Notes: generated by a model from the sequence alone, not told the origin. A DNA stretch of 7,309 nt from Deferribacterales bacterium (GCA_025997275.1 BNUJ01000071.1:1-7309); one strand, 5' to 3'. Shown: positions 1 through 6,550, numbered from the stretch's first letter. Program-made: numbers and translations.

Positions 1-414
1 GAACTATTTGATAGTGTGCTAGAGATGCAAAGAACATTGGCGCATAACGTGAATATTGAGCTTGATATACCAGCGGGCTTAAACGTGCGTGGCGATAGGC
101 AACAACTAAAACGCGTATTTGTTAATATGATGCAAAATGCTACACAAGCATTTAATAAAGATTATAACATACTAAAGATTACTGCACGGGCAAAAGAAAA
201 CGATGCTCTTATAGACATTTATGATAATGGTTCAGGCATAGCAAGTGATGATTTAGCCAATGTTTTTGTCCCCTATTTCAGTAAAAAGCCTAATGGCACA
301 GGGCTGGGGCTAGCAATCGTTAAGAAAACCATAGAGGAACACTCTGGCACAATATCGGTAGATAGCAAGTTGGGGGATTGGACGGTATTTCACATAAAAT
401 TGCCTATTAGTTGA
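1..414 (+). CDS. Sensor histidine kinase, C-terminal ATPase domain (5' truncated by window edge)
   Basis: This is the C-terminal catalytic part of a two-component sensor kinase, which binds ATP and phosphorylates a histidine for transfer to a response regulator. The frame is open from base 1, so the internal GTG at 16 is not the true start and the sensor and dimerisation domains lie outside the window. The HATPase_c motifs appear in order: N box (NMMQNATQAF, with Asn residues for Mg-ATP), G1 box (DNGSGI), F box (FVPYFSKK) and G2 box (GTGLGLAIVKK), followed by a normal short end and a TGA stop. The DRQQLKRVFVNMMQNA segment resembles NtrY-type kinases, but that subfamily is only an inference. 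No response regulator follows; the next gene converges on it after 21 bp, with no clear terminator hairpin between them. Confidence 0.93.
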   Translation, partial: ELFDSVLEMQRTLAHNVNIELDIPAGLNVRGDRQQLKRVFVNMMQNATQAFNKDYNILKITARAKENDALIDIYDNGSGIASDDLANVFVPYFSKKPNGTGLGLAIVKKTIEEHSGTISVDSKLGDWTVFHIKLPIS

Positions 415-435
415 GATACTGGCAACCATACTAAT

Positions 436-1266
436 TTACGCTAGCTTTCTTAGGTTGCACTCGTGCTCCTCATCTTTGTAAAAAGACTGGCGTTTCATAG
501 TCTCCTCAAAGTCAACTTTTAATCCGTCAAAATCGGGTCCATCTACGCAGGCAAACTTCACCTCGCCACCCACACTCACGCGACAACCACCACACATGCC
601 CGTGCCGTCCACCATTAACGGGTTCAACGACACGCCCGTAGGTAGTCCTAATGGTTTAGTGTAATCTACAACAGCCTTCATCATTATCATAGGACCAATC
701 GCCACTACTAGGTCGTAAATAACACCCTTTTCTAACTGCGATTTTAGAACATCGGTCACGACGCCCTTAATGCCAAGCGAACCGTCATCGGTAGCATAGA
801 GCACACTATCAGCAAAGGCTTCAAATTCTCTCTTTAATATTACAAGTTCCCTATTCCTGCCACCCAGCACACAATCAACCCGCACACCCATCTGCTTTAA
901 GTGTTTCATCTGCGGATATAACGGCGCAATGCCAACCCCGCCGCCTATACCTAACACCGATTTTAGATTTTCTACAGGATAATGCGCGGGTTCGCCCAGC
1001 GGTCCCGCCACGGCGGAGAGGTTATCTCCCGCACACTTGCCGTCAAGCTCACGCGTGGAGTAACCTACCACCTGATAGATTATGTTTATAGTGCCCTCGT
1101 CCCTGTCGTAGTCCTCAATAGTCAACGGTATGCGCTCGCTGTCATCGTTCGCACAGACTATCACAAACTGACCGGGCTGACAGCCACGCGCAACATAAGG
1201 CGCATACACCGTCATGAGCGCAACACCCTCGCTGAGCTGAACTTTGCTAACTACCTTATACATCAT
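436..1266 (-). CDS. NfnA/SudB-like FAD- and [2Fe-2S]-binding oxidoreductase subunit
   Basis: Cytoplasmic flavoprotein of the ferredoxin-NADP reductase fold, related to NfnA (small subunit of the electron-bifurcating NADH-dependent ferredoxin:NADP+ oxidoreductase), SudB, and the PyrK dihydroorotate dehydrogenase electron-transfer subunit. The N-terminal FAD domain carries QPGQFV (30-35) and RIPLT (45-49). The NAD(P) domain carries GIGGGVGIAPLYP (106-118). The C-terminal cluster motif is MVDGTGMCGGC with C225 and C228, then C240 in FACVDGP; only three Cys are present. In NfnA the fourth cluster ligand is reported to be Asp, here probably D220. The ending FDGLKVDFEETMKRQ favours NfnA/SudB over PyrK. 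Length 276 aa is normal. Two adjacent ATGs (1266, 1263) are possible starts and the ribosome site is weak. It lies 28 nt after pnp. The usual partner, the glutamate-synthase-like large subunit (NfnB/SudA), is not downstream in this window. Confidence 0.88.
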   Translation of the reverse strand: MMYKVVSKVQLSEGVALMTVYAPYVARGCQPGQFVIVCANDDSERIPLTIEDYDRDEGTINIIYQVVGYSTRELDGKCAGDNLSAVAGPLGEPAHYPVENLKSVLGIGGGVGIAPLYPQMKHLKQMGVRVDCVLGGRNRELVILKREFEAFADSVLYATDDGSLGIKGVVTDVLKSQLEKGVIYDLVVAIGPMIMMKAVVDYTKPLGLPTGVSLNPLMVDGTGMCGGCRVSVGGEVKFACVDGPDFDGLKVDFEETMKRQSFYKDEEHECNLRKLA

Positions 1267-1294
1267 AACATAGCTCTAGTCAGGCAATGTTGTG

Positions 1295-3397
1295 CTATTT
1301 AGGCAACAGGGCTTTCCTAGATAGTTCCAGCCTGCCACTGCGGTCTTTGCCCGTATAGAGCACGTCTAGCTTATCGCCCACACTCACAACATCAGCCATA
1401 TTAGCCGTCCGCGAATGGTCGTATTGCGACACGTGCAACAGCCCCTCCAGTCCTGGCAATATCTCAACAAACGCACCATACTCCATTACCTTTTTAACAG
1501 TAGCTTTATACGTGCGCCCCTCTATAGCCTCTGCCACAGAAGCCTCTACCATATCAATAGCACGTTGCATAGCATCAGCATTAGTTGCGAATATATTTAC
1601 TATACCGCCATCAAATATATCTATCGTAGCACCAGTAGCCTCTATAATAGCTTTGACATTCTTGCCCTGAGGTCCTATCAGCATACCAGTCTTTTCAGGG
1701 TTAATGTGAACAACCTTAACACGCGGTGCAGTAGGAGCAAGCTCTGGACGCACTTCTGGCAATGCCTTTTGCATCACATCTAGCAGGAACATACGCCCAG
1801 CATAAGCCTGAGTCAATGCCTCTGACAATATCTGCCGCGACAGTCCCTTTATCTTAATATCCATCTGCAATGCAGTGATGCCATCGCGAGTACCAGCGAC
1901 CTTGAAGTCCATATCGCCCAAGTGGTCTTCAAGCCCCATAATATCAGTCAATATTACATATTTGCCATCCTGATAAACAAGCCCCATAGCTATACCAGCA
2001 ACAGGCGCACTAATAGGCACCCCAGCATCCATTAGAGCAAGCGTTCCGCCACAAACAGTCGCCATTGACGATGAACCATTAGATTCCAATATTTCAGATA
2101 CTACCCGCACTACGTATGGAAAGTTATCATTGCTTGGCAATACCCTAGACAACGCCCTCTCAGCCAATGCACCATGACCAATTTCTCTGCGACCGGGAGC
2201 ACCAATCCTGCCCGTCTCGCCGACACTATAAGGCGGGAAGTTATACTGTAGTGTGAAAGTCTTATTAACATTGCCCTCTATCGTGTCAGACATCTGACTG
2301 TCACTCTTAGAGCCTAACGTAACTGATACCAACGCCTGCGTTTCGCCACGCGTAAAGAGTGCAGAGCCATGCCCACATGGTAACACAGTCGTTTCAATAT
2401 CTATCGGGCGGATTTCGTCCGTCTTTCTGCCGTCCACACGATTCTTCGTAGTGACAATATGCTCACGGAACACATACTTTTCAACCTCTTTAACAAGGTC
2501 TTTATAGAAAAGCTCATTTTTGTCAAAATCTTCGTGAGTCGCTTTCAATAGTGCAGTCAATTCTGCCTTTACAGCATCAATGGCAGCGTATTTCTCCAGC
2601 TTACCTTGCACCGAAAAAGCATCTCTAAACTTGCTACCGACCTTTGAGATGCCGTCCTTCACAAGTGCCTCTGGTATAGCATAGTCAACATAATCCATCT
2701 TAGCCTTGCCGACAGATTTTGCCATTTCTTCTTGCAAGGCTATGATTTTCTTAATCTCTTCATGACCGAAAATCAACGCATCAACAATCGCCTCTTCGCT
2801 GGCAACCGCCATACCCGCCTCAACCATAACTATAGCGTCTTTCGTGCCTGCAAGAATTATGTTCATCTCTAGTTCACTATACTGCGCTACAGATGGATTC
2901 ACTATCAGCTTACCACTCAGCTTGCCCACCCTAACCGCACCCACAGGAATAGTGAATGGTATGTCAGAAATCATCAATGCAGCACTTGCTGCATTCAGAG
3001 CCAACACATCGGGCATATTGACATTATCAGCCGATACAACCGTAGCTACGAGTTGCGTTTCATTCCTAAAGCCCTCTGGAAACATAGGACGCAAAGGTCT
3101 ATCTATCAGCCTAGCCGTCAACGTTTCCCTATCGCTAGGCTTAGTCTCACGCTTAATATATCCGCCGGGAAACTTGCCTATTGCATAAAATTTCTCAATA
3201 TAATTAACTGTCAGCGGGAAAAAATCAGTGTATGATTCTGGCGTTGAACCTACAACTGCCGTCACTAGGACAACAGTATCACCCTGACGCGCCCAAATAG
3301 CACCGTTAGCCTGCTTTGCCTTCCAACCCGTTTCAAACGTTATTGATGCACCCCCACCTGTGAGAGCGACTGAAAATATCTTAGCGTTTTTCTCCAT
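1295..3397 (-). CDS. pnp: Polyribonucleotide nucleotidyltransferase (PNPase)
   Basis: Phosphorolytic 3'-5' exoribonuclease and RNA-tailing enzyme, a trimeric core component of the RNA degradosome in many bacteria. At 700 aa it is full length. The order is: first RNase PH core (about 12-145), helical linker domain, second RNase PH core (about 320-540), KH domain (about 555-615, GxxG loop as IGPQGKN), and S1 domain (about 625-697, starting EGRTYKATVKKVMEYGAFVEI). Catalytic features are visible: SNGSSSMA for phosphate binding (439-446) and EDHLGDMDFK with D491, D497 and K499, which match E. coli D486, D492 and K494. The RNA-binding loop reads GGYIKRE where E. coli has the FFRR type. The ATG at 3397 lies only 2 nt after the rpsO stop; its ribosome site (AGGAAG) sits inside the rpsO end, so the two are probably translationally coupled. 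Confidence 0.98.
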   Translation of the reverse strand: MEKNAKIFSVALTGGGASITFETGWKAKQANGAIWARQGDTVVLVTAVVGSTPESYTDFFPLTVNYIEKFYAIGKFPGGYIKRETKPSDRETLTARLIDRPLRPMFPEGFRNETQLVATVVSADNVNMPDVLALNAASAALMISDIPFTIPVGAVRVGKLSGKLIVNPSVAQYSELEMNIILAGTKDAIVMVEAGMAVASEEAIVDALIFGHEEIKKIIALQEEMAKSVGKAKMDYVDYAIPEALVKDGISKVGSKFRDAFSVQGKLEKYAAIDAVKAELTALLKATHEDFDKNELFYKDLVKEVEKYVFREHIVTTKNRVDGRKTDEIRPIDIETTVLPCGHGSALFTRGETQALVSVTLGSKSDSQMSDTIEGNVNKTFTLQYNFPPYSVGETGRIGAPGRREIGHGALAERALSRVLPSNDNFPYVVRVVSEILESNGSSSMATVCGGTLALMDAGVPISAPVAGIAMGLVYQDGKYVILTDIMGLEDHLGDMDFKVAGTRDGITALQMDIKIKGLSRQILSEALTQAYAGRMFLLDVMQKALPEVRPELAPTAPRVKVVHINPEKTGMLIGPQGKNVKAIIEATGATIDIFDGGIVNIFATNADAMQRAIDMVEASVAEAIEGRTYKATVKKVMEYGAFVEILPGLEGLLHVSQYDHSRTANMADVVSVGDKLDVLYTGKDRSGRLELSRKALLPK

Positions 3398-3399
3398 GA

Positions 3400-3669
3400 T
3401 TACTTCCTAATGCCGAGAGATTCAATCAAAGAACGATAGCGGGCATAATCTTTCTGCTTCAGATAATCCAGCAACTTGCGGCGTTTGCCGACAAGCATAA
3501 GCAAACCACGCCTAGAATGGTGGTCTTTTACATGAGTCTTAAAATGCTCTGTAAGATACCCAATGCGGTCAGTGATAAGCGCAACTTGAACCTCAGGTGA
3601 GCCTGTATCGCCATCGTGTATCTTAAACTGCGCAATTAAATCCTGTTTCCGTTCCTTAATAACTGTCAT
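3400..3669 (-). CDS. rpsO: Small ribosomal subunit protein S15
   Basis: Primary 16S rRNA-binding protein of the 30S platform. It also contacts the 50S subunit through bridge B4. The 89-aa length is exactly typical. It contains the family signatures DTGSPEVQ (21-28), the basic HxKDHHSRRGL stretch (46-56), and the C-terminal RYRSLIESLGIRK. The frame is open 12 codons further upstream (to 3705), but the ATG at 3669 is the start: it has GGAGG 8 nt upstream and gives the canonical N-terminus MTVIKERKQ. It is preceded by the secreted repeat protein gene (19-nt gap) and followed by pnp after 2 nt. The rpsO-pnp pairing is widely conserved in bacteria. Confidence 0.97.
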   Translation of the reverse strand: MTVIKERKQDLIAQFKIHDGDTGSPEVQVALITDRIGYLTEHFKTHVKDHHSRRGLLMLVGKRRKLLDYLKQKDYARYRSLIESLGIRK

Positions 3670-3688
3670 AAAAATATCCTCCAATAAT

Positions 3689-4465
3689 CTACTTCGCAAG
3701 CTCAAATAGTATCAACTGATTGTGCTTGCCGTCCTCTGAATCTTGTACAAAAAAGTTCACAACTAATAACTGCTCACTAAATTTGGGCAGCCTTAATGCC
3801 GCTTTATCTTCAAGTGAACAATCTAACACAACCTTGTCAGGTGTATCGCCGAACTCGTCTTCATTGCGGAAAGTGCATTGCTTGTTGTCATCATCTACGT
3901 AATGTCCCACCAGCGAATAGGGGACACTATCTTTAGGCAACACCCTTGCAACCGTCACGGCAGAGTAAAACCGCAACTCCCCCTCCGCAACAGCACCATA
4001 GTCAAAATAACGAATAGCAAGCAACCTATCATTACTGCCCGCCGCTTGTTTCAAGAGCGTCTTCTGAGCGGGAGTACAGGCTAACCGCAACGTGCTTGCC
4101 CCTAACGCAAAAGTGCAGTCGTCTTTATTGTCAGTGTTCCTGCGCGGAAAGAAATACCCATAAACCAATGTAGGTTCTTTTCTTGTCCCGCCACACAGGG
4201 CGCGAATTTCACGATGTTCTCTCTTATCGTAAAAGTCCACACAAGCATTTACCTGACCTGCAGCTAGCACAGCCGCATCACCAGCGGTGCACTTTGCCGA
4301 AAAAGTAGCTTTCGTAGCCACGTCTACTAATTTACACTCACCATCAGATTTACTATATTCAATAAAGTTGCAGACAGCTGGTCCTGCAAATGCAAAACCA
4401 GCCCCCAGCATATATATAAATGCACATGCTAATATAGCTAATGCATCAAAACGCCTAACCATCAC
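3689..4465 (-). CDS. Unrecognised secreted protein with three cysteine-pair repeats
   Basis: I do not recognise a family. The N-terminus is a clear signal peptide: basic MMVRRF, a hydrophobic core (about 8-26), and a signal peptidase I site AFA|GPAVC near residue 27, so export to the periplasm or beyond is expected. The mature part appears to hold three diverged copies of one unit: an acidic lead-in, Cys, a short beta-like stretch, Cys-Thr/Ser, an acidic/Ala/Leu stretch, then a hydrophobic V-x-F/Y strand. Cys pairs are C44/C59, C117/C130 and C197/C216; C32, C75 and C91 are additional. Copies 2 and 3 also share LVYGYF/LVGHYV and DNKxxCTF. Disulphides are likely. It sits 3 nt after rplK and 19 nt before rpsO, an odd place for a secreted protein. 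The start is GTG (4465) or ATG (4462). Confidence 0.85.
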   Translation of the reverse strand: MMVRRFDALAILACAFIYMLGAGFAFAGPAVCNFIEYSKSDGECKLVDVATKATFSAKCTAGDAAVLAAGQVNACVDFYDKREHREIRALCGGTRKEPTLVYGYFFPRRNTDNKDDCTFALGASTLRLACTPAQKTLLKQAAGSNDRLLAIRYFDYGAVAEGELRFYSAVTVARVLPKDSVPYSLVGHYVDDDNKQCTFRNEDEFGDTPDKVVLDCSLEDKAALRLPKFSEQLLVVNFFVQDSEDGKHNQLILFELAK

Positions 4466-4468
4466 CTG

Positions 4469-4891
4469 CTACCCTACCTCTACGCCCATACTGCGCGCTG
4501 AACCAGCGACAGACTTCATTGCTTGCTCTACGTTTTGGGTATTCAAATCAGGCAACTTAGTTTCAGCAATCTTTTTCAACTGCTCATTAGTCAATTTGCC
4601 AATCTTTGTCTTGTTAGGTACACCAGAGCCTTTCTCTAATTTCAACTCTTTCTTAATCAACTGAGAAACAGGCGGAGTCTTTGTTACAAACGTAAAGCTC
4701 CTGTCCTCAAAAACCGTAATCACCACAGGGATAATAAAATCGCCCATAGCTTGCGTATTAGCATTAAACGCCTTACAGAACTCCATAATATTGACACCAC
4801 GCTGACCCAGCGCAGGACCAACCGGCGGAGTAGGTGCCGCCTTACCCGCCTGTATTTGCAATTTAATCTGCCCCATAACTTTCTTTGCCAT
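4469..4891 (-). CDS. rplK: Large ribosomal subunit protein L11
   Basis: L11 forms the GTPase-associated centre of the 50S subunit with 23S rRNA and the L10/L12 stalk, and is needed for RelA stringent signalling in species that have it. Length is 140 aa, the family norm. The N-terminal domain carries PTPPVGPALGQRGVNIMEFC (20-39) and the proline-rich PP22-23. The C-terminal RNA-binding domain runs from about 72 to 140 and ends GSARSMGVEVG, the family ending. The ATG has a purine-rich GGAAGGA upstream. It follows nusG after 16 nt, the conserved order. The gene expected next, rplA (L1), is absent; an unrelated secreted protein gene follows at 3 nt. Confidence 0.97.
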   Translation of the reverse strand: MAKKVMGQIKLQIQAGKAAPTPPVGPALGQRGVNIMEFCKAFNANTQAMGDFIIPVVITVFEDRSFTFVTKTPPVSQLIKKELKLEKGSGVPNKTKIGKLTNEQLKKIAETKLPDLNTQNVEQAMKSVAGSARSMGVEVG

Positions 4892-4907
4892 AATAGTTAT
4901 CCTTCCT

Positions 4908-5435
4908 TTAGCCTTTCATCCGTCTTATCTGCAGGTAGCTCAACTCAATAGGAGTTTGCCTGCCAAACACACTTACGATGACACGCACCTTCTCACGCTC
5001 AACGTTCACCTCGTCTATCATACCAGGAAAACCTAGGAATGGTCCGTCTGTCACCTCAATGGAATCGCCCTTGTTAAATTTAGACATTAAGCGCGGTGCC
5101 TGCTCGCTAGCCCTAGATAGCATTGCATCAACATCCGCCTGCGGTATCGGCACAGGCTCAACACCACCTATAAAACCAGTGACCCTTGCCACAGCCCGAA
5201 CGACATTCCAGTTTTCAGTTGACATCTCCATCTGCACAAGCACATAGCCGGGATACGTCCTGCGAACCTTCTTCACGGGCTTGCCGTCATGCAACTCAAT
5301 CACCTCTTCAGTAGGGATAAGCACTTGACTAATCTGTTCATACAGGTTCAGTTCCGCAATCTTCTTGTCTAACAACGCCTTAACTCTATTCTCTGCGGCA
5401 GAGTTGGTGTGGATTACATACCATTCTTTAGCCAT
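4908..5435 (-). CDS. nusG: Transcription termination/antitermination factor NusG
   Basis: NusG binds the RNA polymerase clamp to reduce pausing and, through its KOW domain, links to Rho or ribosomal S10. The 175-aa length is normal. The NGN domain (about 1-108) opens with KEWYVIHT and includes the conserved RRTYPGYVLVQM (58-69) and VTGFIGG (85-91). The KOW domain (about 122-175) reads FNKGDSIEVTDGPFLGFPG and ends SVFGRQTPIELSYLQIRRM. The ATG has a strong GGAGGG site upstream and lies 10 nt after secE. Order secE-nusG-rplK is conserved across bacteria. Confidence 0.98.
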   Translation of the reverse strand: MAKEWYVIHTNSAAENRVKALLDKKIAELNLYEQISQVLIPTEEVIELHDGKPVKKVRRTYPGYVLVQMEMSTENWNVVRAVARVTGFIGGVEPVPIPQADVDAMLSRASEQAPRLMSKFNKGDSIEVTDGPFLGFPGMIDEVNVEREKVRVIVSVFGRQTPIELSYLQIRRMKG

Positions 5436-5445
5436 ATCTGCCCTC

Positions 5446-5634
5446 CTACCCCATTACCACAGTGGCAAGCCGTGCAAGCACAGCATCGGCAATGCCAAGA
5501 TAGACCGTAAGTATCGCCATTAACACCAACACGACAGCAGTCGTGCCAATAGTTTGTTGCTTGGTGGGCCAGCTAACCTTTTCCAACTCCCCTTTCACTT
5601 CATTGTAAAACGCAAGAGCTTTATCTATGCCCAT
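5446..5634 (-). CDS. secE: Protein translocase subunit SecE
   Basis: SecE clamps the two halves of the SecY channel in the inner membrane. This is the short single-span form (62 aa), typical outside the enterobacteria. It has the conserved amphipathic surface helix motif ELEKVSWPTKQQT (16-28), followed by one hydrophobic transmembrane helix (about 30-56). The ATG at 5634 lies 1 nt after the rpmG stop, so the two are probably translationally coupled, and nusG follows after 10 nt. Confidence 0.96.
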   Translation of the reverse strand: MGIDKALAFYNEVKGELEKVSWPTKQQTIGTTAVVLVLMAILTVYLGIADAVLARLATVVMG

Positions 5635-5635
5635 C

Positions 5636-5785
5636 CTACTTAACCTCTCTATGGGTAGTATGTTTCTTGTCGTGCGGGCAGTATTTCTTTATCTCTAACT
5701 TGCCCGTCATAGTCCGCTTGTTCTTGGTTGTCGTGTAGTTGCGCCTCTTACATTCAGAGCACGCAAGTGTTATAATTTCTCTCAT
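5636..5785 (-). CDS. rpmG: Large ribosomal subunit protein L33
   Basis: A 49-aa protein of the 50S subunit near the E site. It starts MREIITLACSEC and continues NYTTTKNKRTMTGKLEIKK, the L33 core, ending KYCPHDKKHTTHREVK. It is the zinc-ribbon type with C9 and C12, plus C36, while position 39 is Asp instead of the fourth Cys. From memory, such CPxD endings occur in other L33 proteins, so this is not a defect. The ATG at 5785 has GGGGGAC upstream. It lies 57 nt after tRNA-Trp and directly before secE, a common bacterial arrangement (rpmG-secE, with tRNA-Trp nearby). Confidence 0.95.
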   Translation of the reverse strand: MREIITLACSECKRRNYTTTKNKRTMTGKLEIKKYCPHDKKHTTHREVK

Positions 5786-5842
5786 AATATCGTCCCCCAT
5801 ATACACGTTATTTAATCACACAAAACTAATCACTCATAAATA

Positions 5843-5915
5843 CAGGCCAAGAAGGACTTGAACCCTCAACCGCCGGTTTTGGAGACCGGAACTCTACCAA
5901 TTGAGCTATTGGCCT
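5843..5915 (-). tRNA. tRNA-Trp (anticodon CCA)
   Basis: A 73-nt cloverleaf reads on the minus strand. The acceptor arms AGGCCAA/TTGGCCT pair perfectly, with discriminator G73 as expected for bacterial tRNA-Trp. The D-arm is GCTCAATTGGTAGAG. The anticodon stem CCGGT/ACCGG encloses loop CTCCAAA with anticodon CCA. The T-arm contains GTTCAAGTC. The 3' CCA is not encoded. It sits just upstream of rpmG-secE-nusG, the usual place. Confidence 0.97.
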
Positions 5916-6092
5916 AAGTATATAGCTCTGTTTGCACGTCCTGTTGTGCACGAACTTTCGCAATTACTCCGCAAACATTTCCCTCAAACAACAAGCAATT
6001 GTTGTTTTTTCTTGCAACATTCTGTTGCGCTGGTCAATGGCACAAGTTAAATTTTACACACGTTCACAACATTGTCTAATTTTTCAGCCACA
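5916..6092. other. Gene-free gap where tuf would be expected
   Basis: These 177 bp separate tRNA-Thr from tRNA-Trp. In the classical cluster this slot holds tuf (EF-Tu). I see no tuf remnant when reading the minus strand, no ORF with a credible ribosome site, and no good promoter. It holds one AT-rich hairpin, annotated separately, and two TGCACG direct copies about 15 bp apart near 5934-5952. The absence of tuf is seen directly; that it was deleted or moved is inference. Confidence 0.6.
5987..6010 (+). other. AT-rich hairpin followed by a T-run
   Basis: Arms AACAACAA (5987-5994) and TTGTTGTT (5999-6006) are perfect 8-bp complements around a GCAA loop. A T-run continues to 6010 on the plus strand, giving an intrinsic-terminator shape. 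However, no plus-strand gene precedes it. On the minus strand, which carries the tRNAs, the hairpin follows an A-run and is followed by TGAGGG rather than a U-tract. It could be a processing or pausing structure between tRNA-Thr and tRNA-Trp, or the scar of a lost gene's end. Confidence 0.3.
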
Positions 6093-6166
6093 AGCCCACA
6101 TCCGGAATCGAACCGGAGACCTCGTCCTTACCAAGGACGCGCTCTAACCGACTGAGCCATGTGGGC
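6093..6166 (-). tRNA. tRNA-Thr (anticodon GGT)
   Basis: A 74-nt cloverleaf on the minus strand. Acceptor arms GCCCACA/TGTGGGC pair perfectly, with discriminator U. The anticodon stem CGTCC/GGACG encloses TTGGTAA with anticodon GGT. The T-arm is CCGGTTCGATTCCGG. The 3' CCA is not encoded. It is the third of three closely spaced tRNAs in the order Tyr-Gly-Thr, as in the tRNA cluster that precedes tuf in many bacteria. Confidence 0.97.
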
Positions 6167-6183
6167 AGACTCACCACGCCCCA

Positions 6184-6255
6184 AGCGGGCGACGGGACTT
6201 GAACCCGCGACCATCAACTTGGAAGGCTGATGCTCTACCACTGAGCTACACCCGC
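6184..6255 (-). tRNA. tRNA-Gly (anticodon TCC)
   Basis: A 72-nt cloverleaf on the minus strand. Acceptor arms GCGGGTG/CGCCCGC pair with one G-U wobble; the discriminator is U. The D-arm is GCTCAGTGGTAGAGC. The anticodon stem TCAGC/GTTGA encloses CTTCCAA with anticodon TCC. The T-arm is GCGGGTTCAAGTCCCGT. The 3' CCA is not encoded. It lies 17 nt upstream of tRNA-Thr and 12 nt downstream of tRNA-Tyr, so the three are almost certainly co-transcribed. Confidence 0.97.
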
Positions 6256-6267
6256 ACAAAAACACAA

Positions 6268-6350
6268 TGGAGAGAGGAGGATTTGAACCTCCGAAGCTTA
6301 CGCAACAGATTTACAGTCTGTCCCCTTTGACCTAACTCGGGAATCTCTCC
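6268..6350 (-). tRNA. tRNA-Tyr (anticodon GTA)
   Basis: An 83-nt class II tRNA with a long variable arm. Acceptor arms GGAGAGA/TCTCTCC pair, with discriminator A. The anticodon stem CAGA/TCTG region encloses CTGTAAA with anticodon GTA. The long variable arm (TTGCGTAAGCTTC) is typical of bacterial tRNA-Tyr. The T-arm is GGAGGTTCAAATCCTCC. The 3' CCA is not encoded. It is the first gene of the minus-strand block. Confidence 0.96.
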
Positions 6351-6420
6351 ATCAAAACAACCACAAACCATATACAAAACTACATAATAGACCACATGCG
6401 GACTATACACTAGATAAGAA

Positions 6421-6440
6421 CGCCCCCTTTTGAGGGGGTG
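6421..6440 (-). other. GC-rich hairpin in the tRNA operon leader
   Basis: CCCCCT (6423-6428) and AGGGGG (6433-6438) form a 6-bp stem with a 4-nt loop. The flanking bases add one more C-G pair beyond a mismatch on the minus strand. It lies between the minus-strand promoter (start near 6487) and tRNA-Tyr (from 6350). The minus strand downstream reads TTCTTATC, a poor U-tract. It could be a weak attenuator or an RNA-processing barrier. No plus-strand gene ends here. Confidence 0.4.
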
Positions 6441-6493
6441 AAAACATTACACAAAGCATATTCTAGCGTAGCATTATATTACTACGATACATC

Positions 6494-6522
6494 CTTATAA
6501 CACAGCATTATAACAATGTCAA
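6494..6522 (-). promoter_or_regulatory. Sigma-70 promoter of the tRNA/ribosomal block
   Basis: On the minus strand, TTGACA (6522-6517) is followed after 17 bp by TATAAG (6499-6494): a perfect -35 box and a -10 with one mismatch at ideal spacing. Transcription would start near 6487 and enter tRNA-Tyr after a leader of about 137 nt. It faces away from the plus-strand promoter at 6551-6579, with 28 bp between the two -35 boxes. A nine-base repeat AGCATTATA (6470-6478 and 6504-6512) overlaps the area. Confidence 0.8.
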
Positions 6523-6550
6523 ACTATTTTATAACTTTTTTCTAAGAAAG

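Noticed and set aside
1267..1294. AACAT...ATGTT inverted repeat in the pnp to NfnA-like gene spacer
   Set aside because: A 5-bp stem with a long loop and no T-run is too weak for a terminator or operator.
982..1302. Plus-strand ORF of 106 codons opposite the NfnA-like gene
   Set aside because: It is antisense to a clearly conserved protein, has no ribosome site and no recognisable motif; shadow frame.
3670..3705. Upstream extension of rpsO by 12 codons
   Set aside because: The extension overlaps the end of the secreted protein gene and has no family similarity; the ATG at 3669 has GGAGG at correct spacing and gives the canonical S15 N-terminus.
5636..5785. L33 with three instead of four zinc cysteines as an anomaly
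   Set aside because: From memory, L33 proteins with a CPxD ending occur in other bacteria, so the missing fourth Cys is not a sign of decay.
5916..5950. Possible internal minus-strand promoter using TATATA near 5918-5923
   Set aside because: No acceptable -35 box at 16-18 bp; AT-rich sequence alone is not enough.
5960..6022. Minus-strand 18-codon peptide (starts MLQEKTTIACC) in the tuf gap
   Set aside because: No ribosome site and no similarity that I can recognise; such short ORFs are expected by chance.
5932..6147. Plus-strand ORF of 71 codons across the tRNA gap
   Set aside because: It runs antisense through tRNA-Thr, and its composition looks non-coding.
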